DNA from: Rhodospirillales bacterium
GTDB lineage: Bacteria > Pseudomonadota > Alphaproteobacteria > Rhodospirillales > Shumkoniaceae
NCBI GenBank assembly: GCA_014859895.1
Contig: JACZKS010000089.1
Coordinates: forward strand, 1 to 64,000
Direction: 5' to 3'
Length of the DNA stretch: 64,000 nucleotides
A program made the position numbers and the translations under genes. The first letter of the stretch is position 1, and each line of letters begins with the position of its first letter. Below, in pieces: positions 41,283 to 49,623 of this stretch. The notes under the pieces were generated by a model. It did not search any database. It was given only the letters and a program-made list of their open reading frames with translations, and was not told the DNA's origin.

Positions 41283-42875
41283 TTACTTGGTCATGTTGCG
41301 GTAGTAGATGACGTCGAAGTTGGGGCCGTGTTCGAAGCCCTGGAGGTTCTTGCGCTCGGCCAGGACGGCGACGTCCTGGAACATGATCACGAACGGCGAC
41401 ACCTTCAGGAATTGCCGCTGCATGTCCTCATAGATGGCCTTGCGCTTGGCCGGGTCCTTTTCGGCCAGGGCGGCCTCGGTCATCTTGGTGAACTGCGGAA
41501 TGTCCCAGGCGTTGCGCCAGGCCAGCAGCTTTTCCGAGCTGTTGTCAGAATTGTCGGGGTTCCAGGCGAAGCCCTGGGCGTTGGAATGCGGGTCCAGATA
41601 GTCGGGAGCCCAGCGGCCGATGTAGATGTCGTGCTGGCGGGCCCGGTACTTGGTCAGGGTCTGCTTGTTGTCGCCGGGGATGATTTCCATCTGGATGCCG
41701 GCCTTGGCCCACGTCGCCTGGATGATCTGCGCGATATCGGCCGTCGGATAGGTGTTGCGCACGTCCATCGTCACCTTGAAGCCGTTCGGCAGCCCTGCCT
41801 TGGCGAGCAGCGCCTTGGCCTTCTCGATGTCGAGCGTGTAGGGGGTATCGTCCAGCGCGCCGAAGAAACCCGACGGCAGGAAGGTCTGATGCGGGATCTT
41901 GGTCTCGCGCAGGATGTTCTTCTCGATACCCTTGTAATCGATCAGCCATTTCAAGGCCTCGATGACCTCGGGCTTGGCAAGGTTGGCGTTCTTCTGGTTG
42001 AGGCCCAGGTAATAGATCATGCCCTGGGGGATTTTGCGGATCTTGATGTCGGGGTTCTTGGCCAGCACGTCGAGATCGTCGGGGCCGAGGTCGCGGGCGA
42101 CGTCGGCATCGCCCTTTTCCAGCATCAGGCGCTGCGGCGCGCTTTCCGGGACGTGGCGAAGCGCCACCCGTTTTATCTTCGGGGCGCCGCGCCAGTAGTC
42201 GGCGAAGGCATCGAGCATGACCATCTCGTTGGCCTTCAGCAGGTTCAACGTGAACGGCCCGGAGCCGGCTTCGTGGGTCTTGAGCCAGGCGCTGCCGAGA
42301 TCGCCGTCCTTCTCGTTGGCCATCACCGTCTTCTTGTCGAGGACCGAACTGACCCACGAGCCCAGGCAGTTGAGCACGAAGGTCGGCGCGTAGGCCTTGT
42401 CGGTCTCGAACACCACGGTGCGCGCATCGATCGCCCGGACCTTCTGCTCGACGTTGTCCTTGGAAAGGCCGAACCCGGTCAGGATGAAGGCCGGCCCCTT
42501 GTCCAGCTTGACGACCCGCTGCATGGACCAGGCCACATCCTCGGCCGTCATTGGGTTGCCCGAATGAAACTTGACGCCGTCGCGGATCTTGAAGGTGAAC
42601 GTCTTTCCGTCGTCGGAAATGGTCCAGCTTTCGGCGGCGCCACCCTTCATCTCGTTGGGCGAGGCGATGTCGTAATAGACGACGCGGTCATAGAAATTGG
42701 CGGCCAGTTCGGCCGGGGCGAATTCGTAAATCTCGGCCGGATCGAGCGAGATCAACTCGTCGATCTGCCAAGCCATCACCACCATGTTCGAAGGCGCCGC
42801 GGCTTGGACGGGATTTACCGCGAGCATCACCGACAGGCCGATGGCCCCCGCCACCGGCAGAATGCGCTTATGCAT
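41283..42875 (-). CDS. Peptide ABC transporter substrate-binding protein (SBP_bac_5)
   Basis: A 530-residue periplasmic protein with a signal peptide (ILPVAGAIGLSVMLAVNPVQ, cleavage after AQA-type site) and the family 5 solute-binding fold: DELISLDPAEIYEF, WTISDDGKTFTFKIRDGVKF, HSGNPMTAEDVAWS and IYIGRWAPDYLDPHSNAQGF. DppA/OppA relatives deliver di- or oligopeptides, but family members also take up opines, nickel chelates or glutathione. It is the first gene of the leftward operon binding protein-B-C-D-F, so the five genes form a complete importer. Confidence 0.93.
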   Translation of the reverse strand: MHKRILPVAGAIGLSVMLAVNPVQAAAPSNMVVMAWQIDELISLDPAEIYEFAPAELAANFYDRVVYYDIASPNEMKGGAAESWTISDDGKTFTFKIRDGVKFHSGNPMTAEDVAWSMQRVVKLDKGPAFILTGFGLSKDNVEQKVRAIDARTVVFETDKAYAPTFVLNCLGSWVSSVLDKKTVMANEKDGDLGSAWLKTHEAGSGPFTLNLLKANEMVMLDAFADYWRGAPKIKRVALRHVPESAPQRLMLEKGDADVARDLGPDDLDVLAKNPDIKIRKIPQGMIYYLGLNQKNANLAKPEVIEALKWLIDYKGIEKNILRETKIPHQTFLPSGFFGALDDTPYTLDIEKAKALLAKAGLPNGFKVTMDVRNTYPTADIAQIIQATWAKAGIQMEIIPGDNKQTLTKYRARQHDIYIGRWAPDYLDPHSNAQGFAWNPDNSDNSSEKLLAWRNAWDIPQFTKMTEAALAEKDPAKRKAIYEDMQRQFLKVSPFVIMFQDVAVLAERKNLQGFEHGPNFDVIYYRNMTK

Positions 42876-42985
42876 GACTTTGTCTCCCCATTACACGAGC
42901 AGAGCGAAACGCATACTACCACGGGGGGAGAGCCGTCATCAAAGCCCGCCCGCTTCGGCGAACCGGCGAGAGGGCGCGGGGTGCC

Positions 42986-43897
42986 CTAGAGATAGTCGAA
43001 GAGGTTCATCTTGTTGATCCTGGCGATCGCCGCGTAGCTCGCCTCAAGCTGCGTCTGCAGGGTTTCCATGCGGGTCAGTGCCTCGGCCACGTCCACCTCC
43101 TTGATGGTGCTGACCATGGCTTCGAGGCGCACCTGAACATCCGTTTGCACATCCATCTCCCATTCCAGCGCGCTGGCCGCGGCGGACAGCTTGGTTTGCG
43201 TGACCAGCAGGGCGTCGAGCGCCGTATTCACCAGGTCGTAGGCCTCGGTGAGGGCATCCTGGTCGACCGGGTTCTCGGACGCGTTGGCGCCCAGGCTGAG
43301 GGCACGGATGGCCTGCTCGAAGCCCGCCTCGTTCGCCGTCACGCCGTAGGTGATCGTCTTGCCGTCGGAGGCCTGGAAGGTAGCGATGGCGCTGTCTCCC
43401 TGATAGTAGGCGGTGCTGGCGGTCGAGGGATAGGTCTGGGGCGTATACGGAGGATCGCTGACGTCGACCGGGGCGGTGTCGGTCATGTCGCCGCTGAACA
43501 GGTAGCGGCCGGTGAGACGGGTGTTGGCGGAATCGACGAAGGTGTCGAGCCAGGTTTGCGCTTGGTAGTTGAGCGCCGCCGTACCGGCCGACTGTCCGCT
43601 CATGGCGGTGCTCAGCAGGGACTGATACTTGCCGAGGGTGTCGATCATGTCGGTGACCGCGCCGTACATGGTCTCGACCCGGCTCGCCACGATCTCGCCC
43701 TGCTGCACGTACTGCAGGGAGCGGGCCAATTGCGCCTCCAGGTTGAGCGCGCGGGCGCTATCGGCGCCGAGGCCCTGGTAGGATTGCGATTTGAGTCCGG
43801 TCGCATTCTGGGCCTGGGCGACGGCGAGGTCCGACTGCTGGCGCATGATGGACGTCAGCGTGGCGTTCAGTTGGCCGTAGGTCGAAACGCGGGTCAT
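42986..43897 (-). CDS. flgL: Hook-filament junction protein FlgL
   Basis: A 303-residue flagellin-like protein: RVSTYGQLNATLTSIMRQQS at the N-terminus and TLQTQLEASYAAIARINKMN near the C-terminus give the paired amphipathic helices of HAP3. FlgL joins the hook cap protein FlgK to the filament. Its ATG at 43897 follows GGGAGAAG. It is the last gene of the leftward flagellar run flgD-flgE-unknown-flgN-like-flgK-flgL and lies 16 bp after flgK. The start was chosen to give the standard HAP3 N-terminus; the open frame upstream overlaps flgK. Confidence 0.93.
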   Translation of the reverse strand: MTRVSTYGQLNATLTSIMRQQSDLAVAQAQNATGLKSQSYQGLGADSARALNLEAQLARSLQYVQQGEIVASRVETMYGAVTDMIDTLGKYQSLLSTAMSGQSAGTAALNYQAQTWLDTFVDSANTRLTGRYLFSGDMTDTAPVDVSDPPYTPQTYPSTASTAYYQGDSAIATFQASDGKTITYGVTANEAGFEQAIRALSLGANASENPVDQDALTEAYDLVNTALDALLVTQTKLSAAASALEWEMDVQTDVQVRLEAMVSTIKEVDVAEALTRMETLQTQLEASYAAIARINKMNLFDYL

Positions 43898-43913
43898 GGG
43901 GCTTCTCCCTTCC

Positions 43914-45650
43914 TCACGAAACGGCACCGAGGAGAACCTCGAACATTTCGTTGATGATCGCGAACATTTGGGAACAAGCCGCGTACTGGTTCTCCAGGGC
44001 GGCCAGGCGGGCGGTCTCTTCATCAAGGTTGACGCCCGATTCGTTGGTCAGGCTGGTCCGCAGGTTCTCGGCCACCAGATCGGCGGTTTTGGCCGCGCTG
44101 GTTGCCTCCGACGATTTGGTTGCGACGTCCGAAACGATGGCCGACGCGTAGTCGGCAAAGGTGGTACTGGTGCCGCCCAGCGAGCCTGCCGCCGCGAAGT
44201 TGACGGATTGTCCGAACAGATCTTCCAACGCTTCCGCGATGGACCCGTCGCCCGAGGCGATGCCGGTGTTCCCGGCCGCCAGGGTGGAAGCCGAACTCAA
44301 CGTTCCCGTCGCCAACAGGGTCGAATCGGCGGCCAGGTCGGATCGCACACGGATCGTATCCGCCGACGTTCCGGTGAACAGGCCGTTCAGCCCGAAGTAG
44401 GCCGACACGCCCGCGCCGGCGGCACCGACGGCGCTGTCCATCTCGTTGACGGCCACGCCCAGCGTGGAATCATCGGAAGAAATGACCAGGTGTCCGTTGG
44501 AGTCGATGGACGCGCTGAAGCCGCCGATGCCATCGATGGCGGTGACCAAGTCGTCAACCGTGGAGTAGGACGACAGATCCAGATCGGTCACCGAACTGAC
44601 GACGCCGTCGGAATCGACCAAGGCAAGGCGCATCGTGCCGGTCGCCGAAAGGGTGGTGGTGCCCGAGACCGAAGTTGTGCCGGTCAGGCTTTGGGGTGTG
44701 GGCACCGCGGTGCCCTGGCTGGTGACGGCGTTGACCTCTTCGATCAGCGTCGCCGCCAGCGCGTCCAGTTCATCCTGGATGGCGGGCAGCGTTTCGTCGC
44801 GAAGTTCCAGCAGGGCGCCGATCTCGCCGCCGCTCAGCTTTGTCGTGACCGCTTGGCCGTCCAGCGTGATCTCGTCGAAGCCGCTCGGATATTCCATGGT
44901 CGCGGACACGTTGCCAGCGGCTTCATAGGCTAGGGTGTGGGCCCGACTGTCGACCAGAGCCTGCCCCGATTTTGTGTAGACGTGGAGTTCGCCGGTGGAG
45001 GTGGTGAAGTAGCTGACGTCCAGCTTCTCGGCGACGGTTTGCAGCGCCACGCGGCGGGCATCCTCGAGATCCCCGGTCGCCTGCCCGAGCGCTTTGGCGA
45101 CGGTGATCTGTTCGTTAAGCCGGTCGATTTCCTCAAGCGCAACGTTGAGCTCGTCGATGGTGTCAGCGAGTTGATGATCGGCATTGGCGCGCTGCTGCTG
45201 CACCTCTTTGGAAAACGCGTTCAGGGAATCGGCGGTCGCCACCGCCGCCTCGACAGCGAGGTATTTCAGACTGGCACTTTCCGGAGTCACCGCCAGATCC
45301 GCCAGAGCGGTCTGGAGGGAGCTCAGCCGGTTGGCGATGGTCGAACTCGAATCGGTGCTGCCCATCGCGCCGGATAGCGCTTCCAGGTAGTCGGCCAGGG
45401 TCTGCGTATAGGTTTCGCTGCTGGTCGCCGCCACCAGCGAGCGGACGAGGTTTTCATTGACGTAGGAGCTTATGGAGCTGAGCGAGACGCCGGTGGCGTT
45501 GCCCCCCGCAAGCGTCGTGGTCAGGCTGGTGGTCTTGGCGGTATAGCCAGGGACCTGCGCGTTGGCGATATTTGCCGAGGCGACCGATGATTGCGCCTCG
45601 GTGGCGGCCAGGCCCGTCAGGGCGGCATGTTGGGCGGCGCGCAGATCCAT
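43914..45650 (-). CDS. flgK: Hook-associated protein FlgK
   Basis: A 578-residue HAP1. The N-terminus (LTGLAATEAQSSVASANIAN, then AQVPGYTAKTTSL) carries the flagellar rod/hook motif, QQRANADHQLADTIDELNVA matches the FlgK D1 coiled region, and the C-terminus (NLDEETARLAALENQYAACS) forms the closing helix. FlgK caps the hook and connects it to FlgL and the filament. One cysteine in the last helix is unusual for an exported flagellar subunit. A putative chaperone gene lies immediately upstream. Confidence 0.94.
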   Translation of the reverse strand: MDLRAAQHAALTGLAATEAQSSVASANIANAQVPGYTAKTTSLTTTLAGGNATGVSLSSISSYVNENLVRSLVAATSSETYTQTLADYLEALSGAMGSTDSSSTIANRLSSLQTALADLAVTPESASLKYLAVEAAVATADSLNAFSKEVQQQRANADHQLADTIDELNVALEEIDRLNEQITVAKALGQATGDLEDARRVALQTVAEKLDVSYFTTSTGELHVYTKSGQALVDSRAHTLAYEAAGNVSATMEYPSGFDEITLDGQAVTTKLSGGEIGALLELRDETLPAIQDELDALAATLIEEVNAVTSQGTAVPTPQSLTGTTSVSGTTTLSATGTMRLALVDSDGVVSSVTDLDLSSYSTVDDLVTAIDGIGGFSASIDSNGHLVISSDDSTLGVAVNEMDSAVGAAGAGVSAYFGLNGLFTGTSADTIRVRSDLAADSTLLATGTLSSASTLAAGNTGIASGDGSIAEALEDLFGQSVNFAAAGSLGGTSTTFADYASAIVSDVATKSSEATSAAKTADLVAENLRTSLTNESGVNLDEETARLAALENQYAACSQMFAIINEMFEVLLGAVS

Positions 45651-45684
45651 GGAACCCTCGCTCGGCGGCGGTTGCCCGCCGTCC

Positions 45685-46128
45685 TCAAATCAGGCGCGGC
45701 GGACGGATCGATCCCCGTCCCGGCGCCGAGGTGCGGCCGCTGTCCTCGTAGTTGACCGGCTTCTCGTTCTGGGACCGCCGCCACGCCGCGATGCCGGCCT
45801 CGATGCGGGTCGCCGTTGTGACCTTGGCGGCATTCAGCAAGGCCAGGTTGCGGGCGACGCGGGGCCGCAGACTCTCCGCGCGGGCGGCCAGCTCGGAGAA
45901 GGCGGCCCTATGCTCGAGATCGGCGTGTCGGAGGCTCGGCTGGAACTCCCGCCAAAGCGCTTCGAAGGCCTTGCCAGTCGCGATCTTGGCCGGGGCTAGG
46001 CGTTGCAGGGTGGCGGTGTCATGCCGCTCGATGGCCGCGCTTTCCATGTCGACCAGCTCGCTGAAGCGATCGAGCAGGGCGGTCAATTCGCCGACATATT
46101 CCGGGGTGGTTTTTTCGGACTTGTTCAT
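45685..46128 (-). CDS. FlgN-like export chaperone candidate
   Basis: A 147-residue helical protein: YVGELTALLDRFSELVDMES and FSELAARAESLRPRVARNLA form coiled segments, and the tail is basic and proline-rich. Size, helical build and position directly upstream of flgK and flgL match FlgN, the export chaperone of those two proteins. FlgN is very divergent in alphaproteobacteria, so the call rests on context as much as on sequence. Its ATG overlaps the stop of the 112-residue protein upstream. Confidence 0.6.
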   Translation of the reverse strand: MNKSEKTTPEYVGELTALLDRFSELVDMESAAIERHDTATLQRLAPAKIATGKAFEALWREFQPSLRHADLEHRAAFSELAARAESLRPRVARNLALLNAAKVTTATRIEAGIAAWRRSQNEKPVNYEDSGRTSAPGRGSIRPPRLI

Positions 46129-46463
46129 CGCGCTTCTCCTGCCTTGTACGCCCGGCCGGCCGACCTGTGGCGGGTCCCCAGGACAAGGCGCTGTTCCACC
46201 ACCGCCTTCTCGGAGATCAGCCGGGCCGTCAACGCGGTCAGGTCGTCGAAAAGTGAAATCAAGCGCTGCCGTTCGGCCAGCCGGGTATCGGGGTGCATGA
46301 CGGCCAGTCTGTCGGCCGTTTCGCGCGCCACCGTTATCGCCTCGCCCTCGTCGGTGATGAGGGCGCCCAAAACGCTCTGGGCGTCGGCGAGGACCCGCTG
46401 ACAGTCGGCGGTGAGCCGTCTGTCGACGGGGGTGATCGGCGCCATCTTCCTGGACTTCGACAT
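46125..46463 (-). CDS. Small helical protein in flagellar operon, unknown
   Basis: A 112-residue, mainly helical, charged protein (ADCQRVLADAQSVLGALITD, RQRLISLFDDLTALTARLIS) without a signal peptide or membrane segment. I do not recognise its family. It lies between flgE and the FlgN-like gene and overlaps the latter by 4 bp, so it is almost certainly flagellar: a second chaperone, a FliT-like protein or a regulator of hook-to-filament switching are possible. Confidence 0.7.
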   Translation of the reverse strand: MSKSRKMAPITPVDRRLTADCQRVLADAQSVLGALITDEGEAITVARETADRLAVMHPDTRLAERQRLISLFDDLTALTARLISEKAVVEQRLVLGTRHRSAGRAYKAGEAR

Positions 46464-46493
46464 CGTGTCTTTCGCCTTTCTTATGGGGTCACG

Positions 46494-47765
46494 TTATCGG
46501 ACCGAACTGATCAATGCGTCGAACATGTCCTGAGACGTGCTGATCACTTGCGAGGCCGCCGAATAGGCCTGCTGGGCGACGATCATGTCGGTCAGTTCCT
46601 CCGATGTCGTCACGGTCGAGGCCTCCAGCGAACTGCCGCTGATCGCCCCGGTGCCGCCGTAACCCGGCACGTTCAGCGTGTAGGTGCCGGAATCGACGGT
46701 TGCCAGGTAGGCGTTGCCGCTGACCAGTTGCAGGCCGTTGGAGTTGTTGAAGGACGCCAGCGGGATCTGATAGACCGGCCGGCTCATGCCGTTGTTGAAG
46801 GTGGCGATGATCTGGCCGTTTGACTGGATGCTGACGCTGGCCAGTTCGCCGAACTGCAGGCCGTTCTGGTTGACCGATGTCACCGAGACCTGCGGGATGC
46901 CGTCCTCGCTGGCGAACTGGCCCAAGCCGTCCGTGCGCCCGGCGGTGCCGAGATCGAGCGTGATGGCGCTGTCGCTTGCCCCGGTGGTCCAGCCGGTGAT
47001 GCTCAGGCTCACCGGATCGGGAGACGTCGTTGCCAGATTGCCGTCGGAATCGAAGGTAATGGCGATGGGCGAACCCGTCAGGGTGCCCGACGTCACGCTG
47101 GAATCGGAGCCCAACGTCGGGCCCGACACGGCCAACGTCCATTCGTTGGCGGCGGTCTTCTCCCACGTATATTCGATGGTATGGCTGACGCCGAGCGAGT
47201 CGTAGATCTCGGAGGACGTCGTGAAGGTGTTGCCCACTACCGCGTCGGCCGGCAGGTTGGCGACCATCTCGATCGTCGACGTAGCCTGGGCGGCCCCGCT
47301 GATCGAATTGAGGTTGATGGTTTCCAGGCTGCTGACCGAGCCGTTGCCGTTCACCAGGCTGCCATCGGAGTTCACCGGCCAGCCCTGGAGGTAATAGCCG
47401 TTCTCGTTCCACAGGTAGCCGTCGGCGTCGGGTGTGAAGCTGCCGACGCGCGTGTAATAGAACGAATTGGTGTCGGTGGTCTTGGTCACCACGAAGAAGC
47501 CGGTGCCGTCGATCGCCATGTTGGTTGCCGAACTGGAGCTTTCGATCAGACCCTGGAGGTCGACATGCTGGATGCTCGACACCACCACCCCGCCGGTGTT
47601 CAGTGACGAGGACGAATAGGGATTGGTGATCAGGGTCTTGAAGTTGGTGGTGAGTTCCTTGTAGCCGACCGTCGAGGCGTTGGCCAAATTGGTCGAGATG
47701 ATGGAAAGGTTCGAGCTCTGGGCGCGGAGCGCCGAGACCGCGATGGACATTGCTGCGTCGCTCAT
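46494..47765 (-). CDS. flgE: Flagellar hook protein FlgE
   Basis: A 423-residue hook subunit. The N-terminus MSIAVSALRAQSSNLSIIST continues to NLANASTVGYKE, the flagellar rod/hook signature; MAIDGTGFFVV is the FlgE/F/G motif; the middle is Ser/Thr-rich; and the C-terminus (LTDMIVAQQAYSAASQVIST then DMFDALI) forms the closing coiled helix. FlgE polymerises into the flexible joint between rod and filament. It lies 13 bp after flgD, whose product caps the growing hook. Length is near the usual 400-residue class. Confidence 0.95.
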   Translation of the reverse strand: MSDAAMSIAVSALRAQSSNLSIISTNLANASTVGYKELTTNFKTLITNPYSSSSLNTGGVVVSSIQHVDLQGLIESSSSATNMAIDGTGFFVVTKTTDTNSFYYTRVGSFTPDADGYLWNENGYYLQGWPVNSDGSLVNGNGSVSSLETINLNSISGAAQATSTIEMVANLPADAVVGNTFTTSSEIYDSLGVSHTIEYTWEKTAANEWTLAVSGPTLGSDSSVTSGTLTGSPIAITFDSDGNLATTSPDPVSLSITGWTTGASDSAITLDLGTAGRTDGLGQFASEDGIPQVSVTSVNQNGLQFGELASVSIQSNGQIIATFNNGMSRPVYQIPLASFNNSNGLQLVSGNAYLATVDSGTYTLNVPGYGGTGAISGSSLEASTVTTSEELTDMIVAQQAYSAASQVISTSQDMFDALISSVR

Positions 47766-47778
47766 CGGGACACCCTCC

Positions 47779-48465
47779 TCAGGCCTTGGAAACTGAAACG
47801 ACGTAGCTGCCGGGGACCGAGACGCCGTCCATCAGCAGGGTGGCGGTGTTGCCCGTCAGGTCGACGCCGGTGACGATGCCGCAGGCGTAAAGGGTGGCGG
47901 AGACGTCGTCGCCGCTGGCGTCGGTGGCCTCGACCACCAGTTGATAGGCGCCGTCGGGCGCGACCTTGCCGTTGTCGGTGGTGCCGTCCCAAGTGAAGTC
48001 GTGGGTGCCGGCGCCGGTTTCGCCGGTGGTGGTGTAGACGACGTTGCCGTCTTCGTCCAAGACCTTGATGGTGACGCTCTTGGCCGTCGATTCGAGGTCG
48101 TACTGCCATTCGGCGGACCCATCGCTCAGGGGGGCGGTGTCGCCGTAGGCGGTGATCTTGCTGCCGATATAGCCGGCCAGCGAATCACCCTGTAGCCCTG
48201 AGACCAGTGTCAGCAGGCTGCCCAAGGTTTCGTTGGTCAGGGCCTGCTGTTCCAGCGAGGCGATGGAGGTCAGCTGGCTGGTGAACTCCGTCGCATCGAC
48301 GGGGTTGGTCGGGTCCTGGTTCTGGAGTTGCGTGCAGAGGATGGAAATCCACGAATTGTAAAGCTCTTCGGCAGAGGTTGAAGTCGTACTCGAATCGCTG
48401 GAAGAAGAGAGGGCCGAAAGGACGGCCGAACTGTAGTCGCTTGACGTTACTGATGTCGTCTCCAT
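47779..48465 (-). CDS. flgD: Flagellar hook-capping protein FlgD
   Basis: A 228-residue FlgD. The N-terminal signature reads SWISILCTQLQNQDPTNPVD, followed by ATEFTSQLTSIASLEQ; the C-terminal half has Ig/tudor-like strands (VKVLDEDGN-type VTIKVLDEDGNVVYTTTGET, FTWDGTTDNGK). FlgD forms the cap on which FlgE assembles. The ATG at 48465 follows AAGGAG. It is the first gene of the flgD-flgE-...-flgL run; a terminator of the preceding transcript and a 14-bp motif shared with the flagellin promoter lie within 110 bp upstream. Confidence 0.94.
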   Translation of the reverse strand: METTSVTSSDYSSAVLSALSSSSDSSTTSTSAEELYNSWISILCTQLQNQDPTNPVDATEFTSQLTSIASLEQQALTNETLGSLLTLVSGLQGDSLAGYIGSKITAYGDTAPLSDGSAEWQYDLESTAKSVTIKVLDEDGNVVYTTTGETGAGTHDFTWDGTTDNGKVAPDGAYQLVVEATDASGDDVSATLYACGIVTGVDLTGNTATLLMDGVSVPGSYVVSVSKA

Positions 48466-48528
48466 GGGAAACTCCTTGCGAGATCGGCCCGCCGTCCCAA
48501 TGCCCATACCTCCTTTCACGAAGAGCCC

Positions 48529-48542
48529 CCCAAAACCTGGCG
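48529..48542 (-). repeat. 14-bp motif shared with the flagellin upstream region
   Basis: The motif CGCCAGGTTTTGGG on the minus strand lies 64-77 bp upstream of flgD. An identical 14-mer in the same orientation lies upstream of the flagellin gene (53421-53434). Two exact copies upstream of two flagellar transcription units suggest a common regulator or promoter element. Confidence 0.55.
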
Positions 48543-48573
48543 CAAAAAAAACTCCGGCCGAGGCCGGAGTTTC
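48543..48573 (-). terminator. Rho-independent terminator of the sigma-factor transcript
   Basis: Read leftward, a 9-bp GC-rich stem (ACTCCGGCC / GGCCGGAGT, 48551-48570) is followed by eight T. It lies 7 bp after the stop of the periplasmic sensor gene and closes the transcript carrying the ECF sigma, anti-sigma and sensor genes before flgD. Confidence 0.88.
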
Positions 48574-48579
48574 GATCCC

Positions 48580-49122
48580 TTATCGGGGAGGCGGCGGCGG
48601 TGGAGGCGCGCCGGGCCCCATGGCCCACCGTTCAACGAACATCCGGCGATCCTCCAGACCGAGATCGAGGACGACGGGAAGGATGGCGGCGCTGACGATG
48701 GCGATGCGCCGCCGCATCAACTGCTCGAAGTCCTCGATCCGCTTGGCAACGCGCGGCCGGTCTGGTTCCGGCTGCAACAGCAGCGAAACGATATCTGCGC
48801 GAATAGTGATGGCCTGCCGCTCAAGGTCGCGGATATCAGAGGCCCGGCTATCCAAGGCGGCCAACACCTTCCGGCGGCCGGTCTCCGAGAGGTCGCGGGT
48901 GAGAAAGTCGACGAACCGCTGTTCAGGGGACATGCCCGATCCGGGGGGCGGCCGGAGCAGGCCGACCGCCGCGCCCAGGCGTCCGGCCAGCGAGCCGGGC
49001 ACCAGCGGGCTGGTGCCCACCAGCCATCCCAGGAAGAAAAAGTTGACGGCAAGCGAGACGGTCAGCGTCACGCCGATGATGATCTTCGTCCGTTTCTTCA
49101 GGGTCGACATACTGTCCAACAT
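48580..49122 (-). CDS. CnrX/Spy-like periplasmic sensor protein
   Basis: A 180-residue protein with an N-terminal membrane anchor (IIIGVTLTVSLAVNFFFLGWL), then a helical periplasmic region (MSPEQRFVDFLTRDLSETGR, LERQAITIRADIVSLLL) and a polyproline tail. The build matches the periplasmic heavy-metal sensor family (CnrX, CpxP/Spy relatives). It contains no His and no Cys, so it is not an evident metal binder. It is the third gene after the ECF sigma and membrane anti-sigma genes, the order of the CnrH-Y-X sensor modules. Start uncertain: ATGs at 49122 and 49110 share one GGAGGA. Confidence 0.75.
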   Translation of the reverse strand: MLDSMSTLKKRTKIIIGVTLTVSLAVNFFFLGWLVGTSPLVPGSLAGRLGAAVGLLRPPPGSGMSPEQRFVDFLTRDLSETGRRKVLAALDSRASDIRDLERQAITIRADIVSLLLQPEPDRPRVAKRIEDFEQLMRRRIAIVSAAILPVVLDLGLEDRRMFVERWAMGPGAPPPPPPPR

Positions 49123-49173
49123 TCCTCCGATGCATTCTGCGCATTCGGGTTGCGGCGGACCGGCGCCGCGCCG

Positions 49174-49623
49174 TCAGAGAGTCGCGATGAAATAGATGAG
49201 GCCGCTCTGAGCGTCGTGCAGGGAACTTGCCCGGTCGGCGACGCCAACCAGGATGCCGATCAGCGACACGGTAGCGAGGAGGATGGCCGGGTGGTAGACC
49301 AAACCGCCCAGGATACCGTTCACCTCGCCGGCCAGCGCACGCGCCCTCGCCAGGGCCGGCATCGGGGTTGGCGAAACCACACGGGCCAGCCGCTCCTCAT
49401 GGGCGCTGATGCGCGCCATGACCCGGTCCATTGCATCGAGGCTTGGCTCCGGCACGGCGGGGTCAGCCAACAGCCGTTCCAAATACTGGGTTTCTTCCAA
49501 AAGGCGGCCGGCTTCGGCAGAGGCACCTGCGAGGGCAAGCGCCTCTGCCCGGCGATCGGCCGGCCATGCCTTCGGATCTCCGCCATAGCGGTCAAGAAGA
49601 TCCTGAAATTCTTTCAGTCCCAT
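49174..49623 (-). CDS. Membrane-anchored anti-sigma factor candidate
   Basis: A 149-residue protein: a cytoplasmic N-terminal domain (FQDLLDRYGGDPKAWPADRR, LLEETQYLERLLADP) of the kind found beside ECF sigma genes in alphaproteobacteria, one transmembrane helix (PAILLATVSLIGILVGVA) and a short periplasmic tail. Its ATG directly follows the sigma stop codon with no gap, giving strong coupling. It would hold the sigma factor at the membrane until the periplasmic partner signals. No zinc-finger HxxxCxxC motif is present. Confidence 0.8.
   Translation of the reverse strand: MGLKEFQDLLDRYGGDPKAWPADRRAEALALAGASAEAGRLLEETQYLERLLADPAVPEPSLDAMDRVMARISAHEERLARVVSPTPMPALARARALAGEVNGILGGLVYHPAILLATVSLIGILVGVADRASSLHDAQSGLIYFIATL

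Noticed and set aside
41259-42989. 576-residue plus-strand frame opposite the peptide-binding protein
   Set aside because: Mirror image of a clear SBP_bac_5 gene; no recognisable domain, so a shadow frame.
48531-48552. Sigma54-like TGGCG at 48538 on the plus strand
   Set aside because: The required GC dinucleotide 10 bp after GG is absent, and no plus-strand gene follows.
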